From positions 1 through 64,000 of the forward strand of contig JABARQ010000045.1 of assembly GCA_019186985.1 (NCBI GenBank): 64,000 nucleotides of DNA, given 5' to 3'. This document shows, in pieces, positions 1 to 7,720 of this stretch. The position numbers and the translations under genes were made by a program. The notes under the pieces were generated by a model. That model was not told the origin of the DNA. It made no database searches and worked only from the letters and a program-made list of their open reading frames with translations. The DNA is from Prosthecobacter sp. (GTDB taxonomy: Bacteria; Verrucomicrobiota; Verrucomicrobiia; Verrucomicrobiales; Verrucomicrobiaceae). The first letter of the stretch is position 1; each line of letters begins with the position of its first letter.

Positions 1-2
1 CC

Positions 3-1346
3 TGGTCCGGCGGCCGCAGGCGCATCCTCGGCAAGGGGCCCCTCGAGGCCTACTGCTACCATGTCATGTCCCGCACCTGCGGCGGTGATGTCTTCTTCGA
101 TGATGTCGAAAAGGAGGCCCTCCGTCGCCTCCTCTGGAAAATGAGCGACTTCTGCGGCGTCCGCCTCGTCACCTACTGCATCATGGGCAACCACTTCCAT
201 GCCCTCCTCGAGGTTCCCCGGAAGGACATCTGGCTCCAGCGCTTCTCCGGCCCCCAGGGCGAACTCCGCCTCTTCGACCACCTCCGCACCCTCTACAGCA
301 AGGCCTTCGTCGCCCTCCTGCGCCAGGACCTCGATGAGCTGCGCAAACGCGGCCTGGAATCCCTCGCCCTGGCCAAAATCGAGGCCATCAAGCGCCGCTT
401 CTGCGACCTCTCGCTCTTCGTCAAGGAGGTCAAGGAACGCTTCAGCCGCTGGTTGAACAAACGCCGCGGCCGAAAGGGCACGCTGTGGATGGACCGCTTC
501 AAGAGCGTCATGGTGGAGGGACACGGCGAGCCTCTGCACACGATGGCGGCCTACATCGACCTCAACCCGGTGAGGGCGGGCCTGGTGGAGGATCCGAAGG
601 ACTACCGCTGGTGCGGCTATGGCGAGGCGATGGGCGGCAGTCGGAGGGCGCAGCGCGGGCTGGCACGGGTGACGGGCAGCCGCCTGGAAAACCGGCACAT
701 CACGAACAGCCACCCAGCCGGCGATCCCGCTGAGCCTGGAGAGGAGGCCAGCGCAGGGCCTGACGAAGCGGGCAACCACGACCCAGCATCCGCTTCTGCA
801 GCCTGCAGCGAGGCAAGCGTGCCCGTGATGCCGCAGTCGGCCTGCCAGGAAGGTTCGCCACAAACCCCAGGCTCAAGCTTCGCCGAGACGTCAACCCTAA
901 CGGCCGCAAACCCCAGCCAGGTTCACGACGAAGCCAGGCAGGAGATTCCAAGCAAGAGCACCACCCATGAAACATCAAGCAGCGAGGTTCCGTCGCCCGA
1001 AGCCCATGAAGAATGGACCGAGGCGTACCGCTGCCTGCTGTTCAGCAGCGGCGTGGAGGTGAGGGATGCGCAGAACGAAAACGTGGTCAGGCGCGGGGTG
1101 AGCGCGGAGGCGGCGCGGGCGGTGCTGAAGGCGGGCGGCAAGCTGGGTTCGGGGGAACTGGTGAGGCTGCGGGTGAGGTATTTCAGCGACGGGCTGGTGC
1201 TGGGGAGCCGTGAGTTTGTGGAGGGCGTGTTCGAGGAGAACCGCGAGAAGTTCGGTCCGAAGCGGAAGGACGGCGCACGCAGGATCGCCGAGGCGACCGG
1301 CGGTCTGCACTCGATGCGGAAGCTTCGACGGCTGCCCGTCGGTTGA
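3..1346 (+). CDS. RAYT (REP-associated tyrosine transposase, Y1_Tnp/IS200-like), 5' end off window
   Basis: Single-strand DNA transposase family protein of the kind that mobilises REP/REPIN palindromes. The HUH metal site is visible as GNHFHALLEV about 43 residues after the first internal Met at 66. The RAYT signatures NKRRGRKGTLWMDRFKS and AAYIDLNPVRAGLV follow; the catalytic Tyr is probably in or near the latter helix. The frame stays open to the left edge and reads a family-typical lead-in (LEAYCYHVMSRTCGG), so the true start lies upstream of the window. After residue ~215 comes a low-complexity Ala/Ser/Glu/Pro stretch, then a conserved-looking tail (GLVLGSREFVEGVF..FGPKRKDGAR). A dispersed hairpin repeat begins about 26 bp after the stop. 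Whether it is active cannot be judged here. Confidence 0.88.
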   Translation, partial: WSGGRRRILGKGPLEAYCYHVMSRTCGGDVFFDDVEKEALRRLLWKMSDFCGVRLVTYCIMGNHFHALLEVPRKDIWLQRFSGPQGELRLFDHLRTLYSKAFVALLRQDLDELRKRGLESLALAKIEAIKRRFCDLSLFVKEVKERFSRWLNKRRGRKGTLWMDRFKSVMVEGHGEPLHTMAAYIDLNPVRAGLVEDPKDYRWCGYGEAMGGSRRAQRGLARVTGSRLENRHITNSHPAGDPAEPGEEASAGPDEAGNHDPASASAACSEASVPVMPQSACQEGSPQTPGSSFAETSTLTAANPSQVHDEARQEIPSKSTTHETSSSEVPSPEAHEEWTEAYRCLLFSSGVEVRDAQNENVVRRGVSAEAARAVLKAGGKLGSGELVRLRVRYFSDGLVLGSREFVEGVFEENREKFGPKRKDGARRIAEATGGLHSMRKLRRLPVG

Positions 1347-1652
1347 TGCCAGAACCAAGAATAGGCATTGAACTCAAGACGCTCTTTGCGGCCCTGCATC
1401 GAATCCAGCAGGCCTGGGGATGAGTCGACGCTTTCCAGGCAGCCCGATTTGCTGGCAGAAATATGAAGGGTAGAAAGATTTTCCCGAGCGGCCCTGCGTC
1501 CTCTGAAATTTTTTCACCCGTCATTTGCACACCACACCCAAGGAGAAAAAAGCTGCCTGGTGCTCAGCCTCTCGACCAACTCATCGCCGAGTGCCGTTAA
1601 TGCCAGGCATTCTGCATGCGAGGCCTGCCGACTTTGCAGCAGCAGCATCAGG
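1347..1652. other. Gene-free interval after the RAYT
   Basis: About 306 bases without a convincing gene. Most of it is copy 1 of the dispersed repeat (1373-1526). The remainder is the 3' flank of the minus-strand secreted protein. I see no terminator or RNA gene. Confidence 0.6.
1373..1526 (+). repeat. Dispersed intergenic hairpin repeat, copy 1
   Basis: First of three related intergenic elements. It shares with copy 3 the blocks CTCAAGACGC, CTTTGCG, CAGCCCGAT, GGGTAGAAAG (1468-1477), GCGGCCCT and CTCTGAAAT. In this copy the stem is degenerate: GGGTAGAAA at 1468 faces TTTTTTCACCC at 1509-1519. It lies directly downstream of the RAYT gene, so it may be that protein's associated repeat; this is inference from position only. 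Confidence 0.75.
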
Positions 1653-2735
1653 TTATTGCGGGACGGCCTCGATTCTCCAAAAGGCGCGCTCTTCGTCTGA
1701 CAGGCTGTCTTCCAAGATGATCTCCTGGAAGTTCTCAGGCATTCGCGGCGCAGTCACGGACGTCCAGTTTTGAAGGTCGGTGGATTTCTGAAGCACATAG
1801 CTGGCACCAGGAATGGCATCGAAGGCAAACCCGATCCGGCCGGTCGCCGGGTTGTAAACTCCACTTTTAATGTGCAGCCCAGCCAGACCGCTTTGAACCG
1901 CCGCCGGAGACATGGCGTGCCCCGGATAGACATGCCCGCTGGCGGACACGATTTGCGTTCCCGGTGTGAGTGCCCGGATGCCGATGCGATGACTTCTTGT
2001 GCAGTCGAATTCAACTGCATTGAAAGTACCACCCCCGATTGGAGGCTGGCCGTTTATAAGTTCACAATAGGTCTGGCCGACGGCCCGAATCGACATGGAC
2101 AAGGTCACGACATCCCCCACCTTGACGTTGAGGATGCCGGCCTCGTATTTCGCCTGGGGGTCAATCGGCTCGGCTCGTGGGAATGCATCTCCGCCATCAA
2201 TCTGCCAGTCCCCTTCAGGCGTTGAAAATCGCGTTTGAACATCAAAATTGAAGGCATCCTGGTTGGGATGCTTTCCATCAAGGCTGTAGGTCAATCCGTG
2301 ACTCACAACAATCTGCACATCGGACCCATCGGGAGAGGTGTCGTGATCAACCGAGAATGTTTCGTTCCAGATCAGCGCCAAATTTAAGCGAGCCCGGCAA
2401 TCAATCGTCGCCTGAGGATTGCCCACCCCACTCTCCACATTTGTCAGGGCACTCCAATAAATCCACAAATACCCGGGGGATATGCTGCATGAAAAGCCCG
2501 AATCGACATCTCCCCAGTCGCCAAAAGGTCGGAAATCCTTGGAATGATTAAATTCCTTCTTCCCAAGCTCGACCAGCACTTTCGATTCCTGCTCAATCCA
2601 AGGATTTGTCGGCGGACTGTAGGAGGCCGAATGAGTAAAATTCACCATGTAGCCAAAGTTGGTGACATCCCCGTGTGCCCAATTCAGAGACAGAACAGCC
2701 ATCATGAGGGCACGACACGCCAGGGCGGCTGCCAT
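1653..2735 (-). CDS. Secreted protein with verrucomicrobial C-terminal 'STDLxNW' domain
   Basis: Unknown function. From the chosen ATG the protein (about 360 aa) opens with a signal peptide (MAAALACRALMMAVLSLNWAHG). Its last ~80 residues carry the motif SYVLQKSTDLQNWTSV and a final FWRIEAVPQ, a C-terminal module often seen in large secreted Verrucomicrobia proteins. The middle is probably beta-rich with no catalytic motif I recognise. The start is uncertain: the frame is open further up to a GTG at 3086 that has a perfect AGGAGG nine bases away, and an ATG lies at 2855. I prefer 2735 because it puts the signal peptide at the N-terminus. The lectin gene lies upstream on the same strand. Confidence 0.6.
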   Translation of the reverse strand: MAAALACRALMMAVLSLNWAHGDVTNFGYMVNFTHSASYSPPTNPWIEQESKVLVELGKKEFNHSKDFRPFGDWGDVDSGFSCSISPGYLWIYWSALTNVESGVGNPQATIDCRARLNLALIWNETFSVDHDTSPDGSDVQIVVSHGLTYSLDGKHPNQDAFNFDVQTRFSTPEGDWQIDGGDAFPRAEPIDPQAKYEAGILNVKVGDVVTLSMSIRAVGQTYCELINGQPPIGGGTFNAVEFDCTRSHRIGIRALTPGTQIVSASGHVYPGHAMSPAAVQSGLAGLHIKSGVYNPATGRIGFAFDAIPGASYVLQKSTDLQNWTSVTAPRMPENFQEIILEDSLSDEERAFWRIEAVPQ

Positions 2736-3119
2736 CTGCCGCAGGCAAAGAAGCCTGGAACCCTGAAGATCATCGAAACGGGTGGTGCACAGCGCTGTCC
2801 TGGATCCCATCCGGTCAAACCACGGCGACCTGGGAGATTTTAAAACAAGCTTCATTACATTGATCCAAACGCTTTCTGGAGAACGGCAGTTATGCCGTGT
2901 TTGGCGAATCTGCGCCAATTTATGTGAAGAATTCCAAGACGGGCCGACATTCACAGAAAATCTCGGACGGCATTGGGATTCGAGGAATGCTGCCCTGCAA
3001 CCGGCATCGCGATCCGATTTCGTGCAACCTCGGGAGCTGCATGCATGCAAACTCCCACAAGCACCCGATGGTGAAACAGCGGGCACCGTAATATTCCTCC
3101 TGATTTTATAAAACAGTCC
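2736..3119. other. Interval between lectin gene and secreted protein
   Basis: About 384 bases with no confident gene. It is open in the frame of the downstream minus-strand gene, so it may be an N-terminal extension of that protein translated from the GTG at 3086. The encoded residues are Cys/Arg-rich and show no domain I know. Confidence 0.4.
3096..3101 (-). promoter_or_regulatory. Shine-Dalgarno AGGAGG before GTG 3086
   Basis: On the minus strand AGGAGG is followed by nine bases and then a GTG at 3086, in frame with the secreted protein ending at 1653. Strong SD sites are scarce in this window, so this one weighs in favour of the long form or of a lost or short upstream reading frame. Confidence 0.45.
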
Positions 3120-3455
3120 TCAAGCACCGATGGCCAGCCAGTTGAACTCCACGGCATAGACACGGGTGTTCGCCCAGGTACAGACCTCGGCCATAAAGCC
3201 CGTCGGCGTGATGTCCGCCGCCCTGAGGCTGACACGCGCGGTGTCCCGTTGGTCGATGTCGAAGCCGGTGAGTCCGAGCTGGACCACGGGCACGGACGAA
3301 AAGGGCGAATCAAAGACCACCTCCATGCGGAAGCAGCGGGATTCCGCGCCCTCCGAGTCATCCCTGGCATCCAGGCACCAGCCATCCGTCAAAACGCCAA
3401 GGCCGAGATGGGAGGAGAGAACTTTCCAGGGAACAGGGGAGGTTTGCATTGGCAT
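3120..3455 (-). CDS. H-type lectin domain protein
   Basis: Small protein of 111 aa. Residues ~45-110 match the H-type lectin fold (discoidin/Helix pomatia agglutinin type): a hydrophobic VPVVQLGLTGFDI strand, the core ITPTGFMAEVCTWANTRVYAVEFNWLAIGA, and the family's GF..TW...Y...W pattern. Such domains bind N-acetylgalactosamine-like sugars and usually trimerise. There is no signal peptide or membrane segment from this ATG. It lies 3' of the metalloprotease gene on the same strand, separated by a dispersed repeat. The sugar specificity is not readable from sequence. Confidence 0.72.
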   Translation of the reverse strand: MPMQTSPVPWKVLSSHLGLGVLTDGWCLDARDDSEGAESRCFRMEVVFDSPFSSVPVVQLGLTGFDIDQRDTARVSLRAADITPTGFMAEVCTWANTRVYAVEFNWLAIGA

Positions 3456-3800
3456 CCATGCACAAGCAGCATCCGGGCCGGGCTAAGCTTTCCTTTTAGA
3501 GGGAGACCAAAATGCCGGCCACAAAGGATTTCAGGCCTGGCAAGCCAGGAACAGATGCCCGGCAGACGGCACGATCCGCTGGCAGAAACATGGAGGGCAG
3601 AAAGTTTTTCCCAAGCAGCCCTCAGGCCTTCTGAAATGTTTCTGCCCCTCATTTTTCACCCCCATCCACGACACCTGCCCCAAGGTGCCCCAGACAACGC
3701 CCCTCGGTGGTTGATGATGCTGCTGCGAACGCCAAAAGGATGCCAGACTTTGAGAGCCCAATCCAGGAATGGCGGGCGCAGCAAAGATTCGCATACAAAG
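3456..3800. other. Gene-free interval between lectin and metalloprotease genes
   Basis: About 345 bases. It carries copy 2 of the dispersed repeat (3526-3656). The rest shows no gene. Confidence 0.6.
3526..3656 (+). repeat. Dispersed intergenic hairpin repeat, copy 2
   Basis: Related to copies 1 and 3. The stem is perfect: GGGCAGAAA at 3595-3603 pairs with TTTCTGCCC at 3639-3647, enclosing TTTTTCCCAAGC..CCTTCTGAAATG. Where copy 3 has a T-A pair in this stem, copy 2 has C-G, a compensatory change that argues the folded form matters. Confidence 0.8.
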
Positions 3801-5228
3801 CTAAAATCGCTGCAGAATCGCTTCGGCGTTTCGTCGGCGCTGACAGCTGAGCGAATCGTGCTGAGAGGCCCTTTTCAGACGTTCCTTGACCTGCTTTTCT
3901 AAATGGCGATCACGGGGCCCCTTCTGCCGCTGGAACTGGTCCCAAAAGATGCGTCCGATGGCGTAGTTGGCAGCGGCGCCGGAGGCCTCCTTCCGGAAAG
4001 TTTTGGCCATTTCAATCAATGCCTGCACTTCTTCACCGAAGCAGGGGCCGGTGCGATAATACAGGCCAAAGGCTGCCGCACGGTGAAGGTGTTCACGTCT
4101 TTTGAATCGAAGGCTCCGCTGTTTGGCGGGCTTCACGCATACGGAAATCACTTCGGAGGTCACCCTTCGGTCTGGCGCACTTTGAAACACGGCCCAGATC
4201 TCATGCGTGCCAGCCTGACTAAACGTGTAGCCGCCTGACTGCCCAAAGATGCTGATGTCACGACGATACGGGTTCCGCCTGGTAATTGTGTGGGTCTTGA
4301 TCCCGGCACAGTAATGTTTGGTGGCCCGGTATCTGCGCACCTCACCATCGGGGCTTCTAATCCATATCGTAAAGGTCTTGTAACCTGGATCAAGCTGCTC
4401 AGGGACCACGACAGGCCCCCTGGCTCCTGGCGCCAAACCCAGGGTTACATCCAGTTCAACAGGTTCAAAAGGCCAGAACTCCTCATCCTTCACAGCCAGG
4501 GACATCTTGAGCCTGTTGTCTTCTACACCGTCAAAGCCTCCATCAAAGAATGGTTGACCGAGCGTGCCCAGGTCCCCATAGCGGCCGCCGCCCGGTTGAA
4601 TATAAATGGACGAGGAGCATTGGCAGAGCAGCCCCTGATGGCTCTGGCTATATCGATAGTTTGCTGCGGAAAAATTTGTCAAATACACCGACTCCCGCAT
4701 CAGATTGGCGCTGTCGTTCTGGTGGCCGAGGTTGAAGACATGCCCCAGTTCATGCCCGCTGGTGTATCGAACTTGTTCTTGATAGGCGTCCGGCCTGTCC
4801 CGGTCGATGGCGTTGAGAAACACCGCGCAGCCTTCCCGGGGCTTGTCGGAGAACACGGCATTCAATCCTTGATCATGGGAAACCTGAAAGCCGCGGTCAA
4901 ACATGACCCCGAAAACACCCGCAAACGGCGCATAGTCCGAAGCGTAGATGATGCCTATTTTAGATGTGGGGCCTGGTGCTACAGGGTTGCCGGTCAGGCG
5001 GCTTAGAAACTCATGCAACTCGCGCGACGATAATGCGGCCTGATTTCCCATCTCAATGTGAGGCACCTGAGGGGGCAGCAATCGGAAATCAATATCGGCC
5101 GCCGAGTTTGTCCAAAACAAATCCCGCAGCCACGCCACCATACCTTGCGCCCCGGGTGCATCGTCAAAAGGCACGGGCATGCCCTGGATGGCCCCGAGGT
5201 AACCTGCCTGGCATTGAATCGAAATCAT
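3801..5228 (-). CDS. Metzincin-like zinc metalloprotease
   Basis: Protein of 475 aa with the extended zinc site HELGHVFNLGH at residues 159-169 (HExxHxxGxxH) and a nearby candidate Met-turn (NLM, ~176), typical of metzincin-type peptidases. Glu160 would be the catalytic base. The region after residue ~230 is likely beta-sandwich and of unknown role; it ends with basic segments. No signal peptide is seen from this ATG, so the site of action is unclear. It follows two lipoprotein genes with gaps of only 9 and 6 bases, consistent with one transcript. The peptidase substrate is unknown. Confidence 0.75.
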   Translation of the reverse strand: MISIQCQAGYLGAIQGMPVPFDDAPGAQGMVAWLRDLFWTNSAADIDFRLLPPQVPHIEMGNQAALSSRELHEFLSRLTGNPVAPGPTSKIGIIYASDYAPFAGVFGVMFDRGFQVSHDQGLNAVFSDKPREGCAVFLNAIDRDRPDAYQEQVRYTSGHELGHVFNLGHQNDSANLMRESVYLTNFSAANYRYSQSHQGLLCQCSSSIYIQPGGGRYGDLGTLGQPFFDGGFDGVEDNRLKMSLAVKDEEFWPFEPVELDVTLGLAPGARGPVVVPEQLDPGYKTFTIWIRSPDGEVRRYRATKHYCAGIKTHTITRRNPYRRDISIFGQSGGYTFSQAGTHEIWAVFQSAPDRRVTSEVISVCVKPAKQRSLRFKRREHLHRAAAFGLYYRTGPCFGEEVQALIEMAKTFRKEASGAAANYAIGRIFWDQFQRQKGPRDRHLEKQVKERLKRASQHDSLSCQRRRNAEAILQRF

Positions 5229-5237
5229 GGCGGCAGC

Positions 5238-6590
5238 TCATTTCAGCCGGATGAGGAGCGGAACCGTGGCAAAGTTCTGACCTTCCTTGTATTTCACCTG
5301 CATTCTGACAACATGGGTGACGCCTTTCTTCAAGCCTGACTTGAGCAAAATGGTCACTGCTTTTTCAGCCGTCTTGGCGATGGATGCCACGCCATTTTCC
5401 ACAACTGCCCCAGTGTGCAGGTCCACGAGCTCCGCCGTGCTCGACACTTCTGAGAAATCAATGTTGCAGCTCACTTCGAAACTCAGGGGCGCCGAGGCAG
5501 GGGGGACAGGGTACTCCGTGACACCTTGGGTGTCAGTACTTCCACCCAGCGGGCTCCATTTAGGCAGCGGCTTCGGCTCAACATTCGGCTCCATGTCACC
5601 CTCCTTCCGCTTCCAAGTGTCAAAGTCCCGCTGGTAAAGCGACCCATTCACAGGATGAAACTTCAATGACACCGGCAGGTCGTAAAAATTCACCGGCACC
5701 AGCCTCACGCCCTGCTTTCCAAGATCGTCTATGCGAAAATAGCTTGGTCCCGCCACCTTGACGATGTCGATCCTGGGTTTGCTGCGCTTTTTTCCATCAA
5801 AACTGTTTGTCCCGAAATCGAACCCGGCCGGACGGTCAGACTCGACCTCTCCAAGCTCCTCGATCACGGCCAGGGTGGCGGCGTGCGCAGCGTCCCGGTC
5901 TTCCATCTTGTCCTGCAATGTCCTCTCGGCCTCGTCCAGCTTTCGCCTCGCGGCCTTTTCCTGCGCCTGCAGGCTCTTCAAATCGTCTCCACTTGCGCTG
6001 CTTTTGGCCGCCTGGATTTCCTCCAAATCCTCCTTGGCATAGTCACGAGCCACCGTTGCGTCACGCACCGCTTTGTCTGCGGCTTTCTCGGCTGCTTTAG
6101 CCTCGATCACAGCCTTTTCCGCGCCTTCAAGCTTCGATGCATAGGCGGTGTGACTGGTCTTGACCGCCGCAGCCTTTTCACCCTCCGTCTTCACCTCCGC
6201 CTCCTGCTCCTTCTCCCCCTGCTTGATCGCGCCTGAAAAGAGTGTGCCGACTGCTTTGATCAACGCCTCAGGCACGGCCACAGAGTTGAGCTTGTAACTC
6301 ACTTCGTTCAGCCCGCCCTCTGTGGCAAAGGTGGGCTTGAACTCATGGCTGGCCAGGAAACTTTGCGCAGAAACCGTGTAGGTGCGACTCGGGTCTGGCA
6401 AATAAAACACCTCCTTGGTTAGCGCACCGGTCGGGCTGATTGCAACTTTCAAAAAAGGCTGCGGCAATGAATAGAGATGCCCTCGTTCGTTGGATGCACC
6501 TGTGGATCGTTTTGAGGTGATCGTGGAAACACACCCAGATGTCAGCAGCAAGCTGGCCACGGAGAACAGATGCCAAGATGATTTTTTCAT
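5238..6590 (-). CDS. Lipoprotein with long Ala/Glu/Lys coiled coil
   Basis: Protein of 450 aa. The N-terminus is a type II signal peptide with lipobox LTSGC (Cys20), so it should be lipid-anchored. Residues ~120-250 are a highly charged Ala/Glu/Lys/Asp coiled-coil segment. The C-terminal third is probably beta-sandwich (VSCNIDFSEVSSTAELVDLHTG). Not a family I can name. It lies 9 bases upstream of the metalloprotease and 6 bases downstream of a second lipoprotein, suggesting a three-gene envelope operon. Confidence 0.7.
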   Translation of the reverse strand: MKKSSWHLFSVASLLLTSGCVSTITSKRSTGASNERGHLYSLPQPFLKVAISPTGALTKEVFYLPDPSRTYTVSAQSFLASHEFKPTFATEGGLNEVSYKLNSVAVPEALIKAVGTLFSGAIKQGEKEQEAEVKTEGEKAAAVKTSHTAYASKLEGAEKAVIEAKAAEKAADKAVRDATVARDYAKEDLEEIQAAKSSASGDDLKSLQAQEKAARRKLDEAERTLQDKMEDRDAAHAATLAVIEELGEVESDRPAGFDFGTNSFDGKKRSKPRIDIVKVAGPSYFRIDDLGKQGVRLVPVNFYDLPVSLKFHPVNGSLYQRDFDTWKRKEGDMEPNVEPKPLPKWSPLGGSTDTQGVTEYPVPPASAPLSFEVSCNIDFSEVSSTAELVDLHTGAVVENGVASIAKTAEKAVTILLKSGLKKGVTHVVRMQVKYKEGQNFATVPLLIRLK

Positions 6591-6596
6591 AGCTGA

Positions 6597-7160
6597 TTAG
6601 AGGACTTTCATGATTGCTCCGTCTTCCCCAACCAGGATCCAGCTCCCGTCAGCATGTCGCAGGAACTTGAAGATGGCGACTCTTGGCGCGTGCTGAGGCA
6701 GCTGCTGCGTCTCGGCAGGCGCCTGCGAAACACCTTTATCCAAGGCGAATCTGCCCGCCTCCATGGCAGCCGTGAGAATCTCCTGTCCCGCCGCTATGAC
6801 CGCTTTCGGAATGTCTGTGGAATCAGAGGCATCCTCAAAGGTACCTAGCACACCATTCGTAAAGCTAAACTTACCTTCCGTCTTCGCCAGATAAGCAAAG
6901 GGCTGTGCGCTGTTCAGTTTGTTCGGGTCAGATATGTACTCCAGGTCTACGGTGACACCGCCTGCGTTATCTGTGTAGGCAATCAAATATGGGGAAGTGC
7001 CAAGATGCCGAATGCCGCGCACCTTGGCGTCCATCGAACTGTCGAGGTTAGAGACTACTTTTACCCCGGAACAACTGCTTAAACCAAACATACCAAGCAG
7101 CAACAATTCGCATGATATGGGCAGAAACCAAGCCACCCTGGGCAAATTGATCGTTTTCAT
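6597..7160 (-). CDS. Small lipoprotein
   Basis: Protein of 187 aa with a long N-terminal hydrophobic segment ending in lipobox LSSC (Cys30), so probably membrane-anchored. The rest has no motif I recognise. It is the first gene of the presumed lipoprotein-lipoprotein-metalloprotease operon. Its ATG sits in the edge of an AT-rich palindrome (ATATTATT-A-AATAATAT, 7159-7175), with no Shine-Dalgarno visible. Confidence 0.65.
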   Translation of the reverse strand: MKTINLPRVAWFLPISCELLLLGMFGLSSCSGVKVVSNLDSSMDAKVRGIRHLGTSPYLIAYTDNAGGVTVDLEYISDPNKLNSAQPFAYLAKTEGKFSFTNGVLGTFEDASDSTDIPKAVIAAGQEILTAAMEAGRFALDKGVSQAPAETQQLPQHAPRVAIFKFLRHADGSWILVGEDGAIMKVL

Positions 7161-7720
7161 ATTATTAAATAATATCAGTTAATTTTAAGCAGGTTACTTT
7201 GTGTTAAGCAATGCCTTTATCAGTTAAAAAGATGCCGGATGTTTAGCACTCAACCTCCGAAGATTGACCTTCAGTGCAGCACAGAGATCCATCTCAAGAC
7301 GCACTTTGCGTTCCTGAATCCAATCCGGAAGGGATGGTTGTGCCGACGCATCCCTGACAGCCCGATCTGCGGGGAGAAAGAGATTGGGTAGAAAGAGTTT
7401 TTCCAAGCGGCCCTCGGCCTCTGAAATGTTTCTACCCCTCATTTTTCTGCCACCTCCCATCCCCCCTTAGCCGCAGGTCGCAATCGGCAGCCACCCACGG
7501 TTTTTCTCGACGACACATGCCAACGTGACGTTGCGGAATGCGGAACCGGCCTCAGGCGAGGTTCTTCAGCTGCGGGCACGCCCCCTCACCTAACGCCGAA
7601 AGGATGACAAAACCCTCCGCCTGCGCCTGTTTAGAGCATCCCTTCGGATCCCAACCGTTCGCCAGGGATTGATCATCTCGCCCTTGCCCGGCCGCCGACC
7701 CACGCCTTCAATAGCCTTTC
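7161..7720. other. Long gene-free interval between divergent genes
   Basis: About 560 bases between the minus-strand lipoprotein and the plus-strand heme protein. It contains copy 3 of the dispersed repeat (7293-7447) and AT-rich DNA next to the lipoprotein start. Both flanking promoters must lie here, but I cannot place either with confidence. Confidence 0.6.
7293..7447 (+). repeat. Dispersed intergenic hairpin repeat, copy 3
   Basis: Shares long blocks with copy 1 (CTCAAGACGC, CTTTGCG, CAGCCCGAT, GGGTAGAAAGA, AAGCGGCCCT) and with copy 2 (CTGAAATGTTTCT, CCCCTCATTTTT). The stem is perfect: GGGTAGAAA at 7386-7394 pairs with TTTCTACCC at 7429-7437. Confidence 0.8.
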
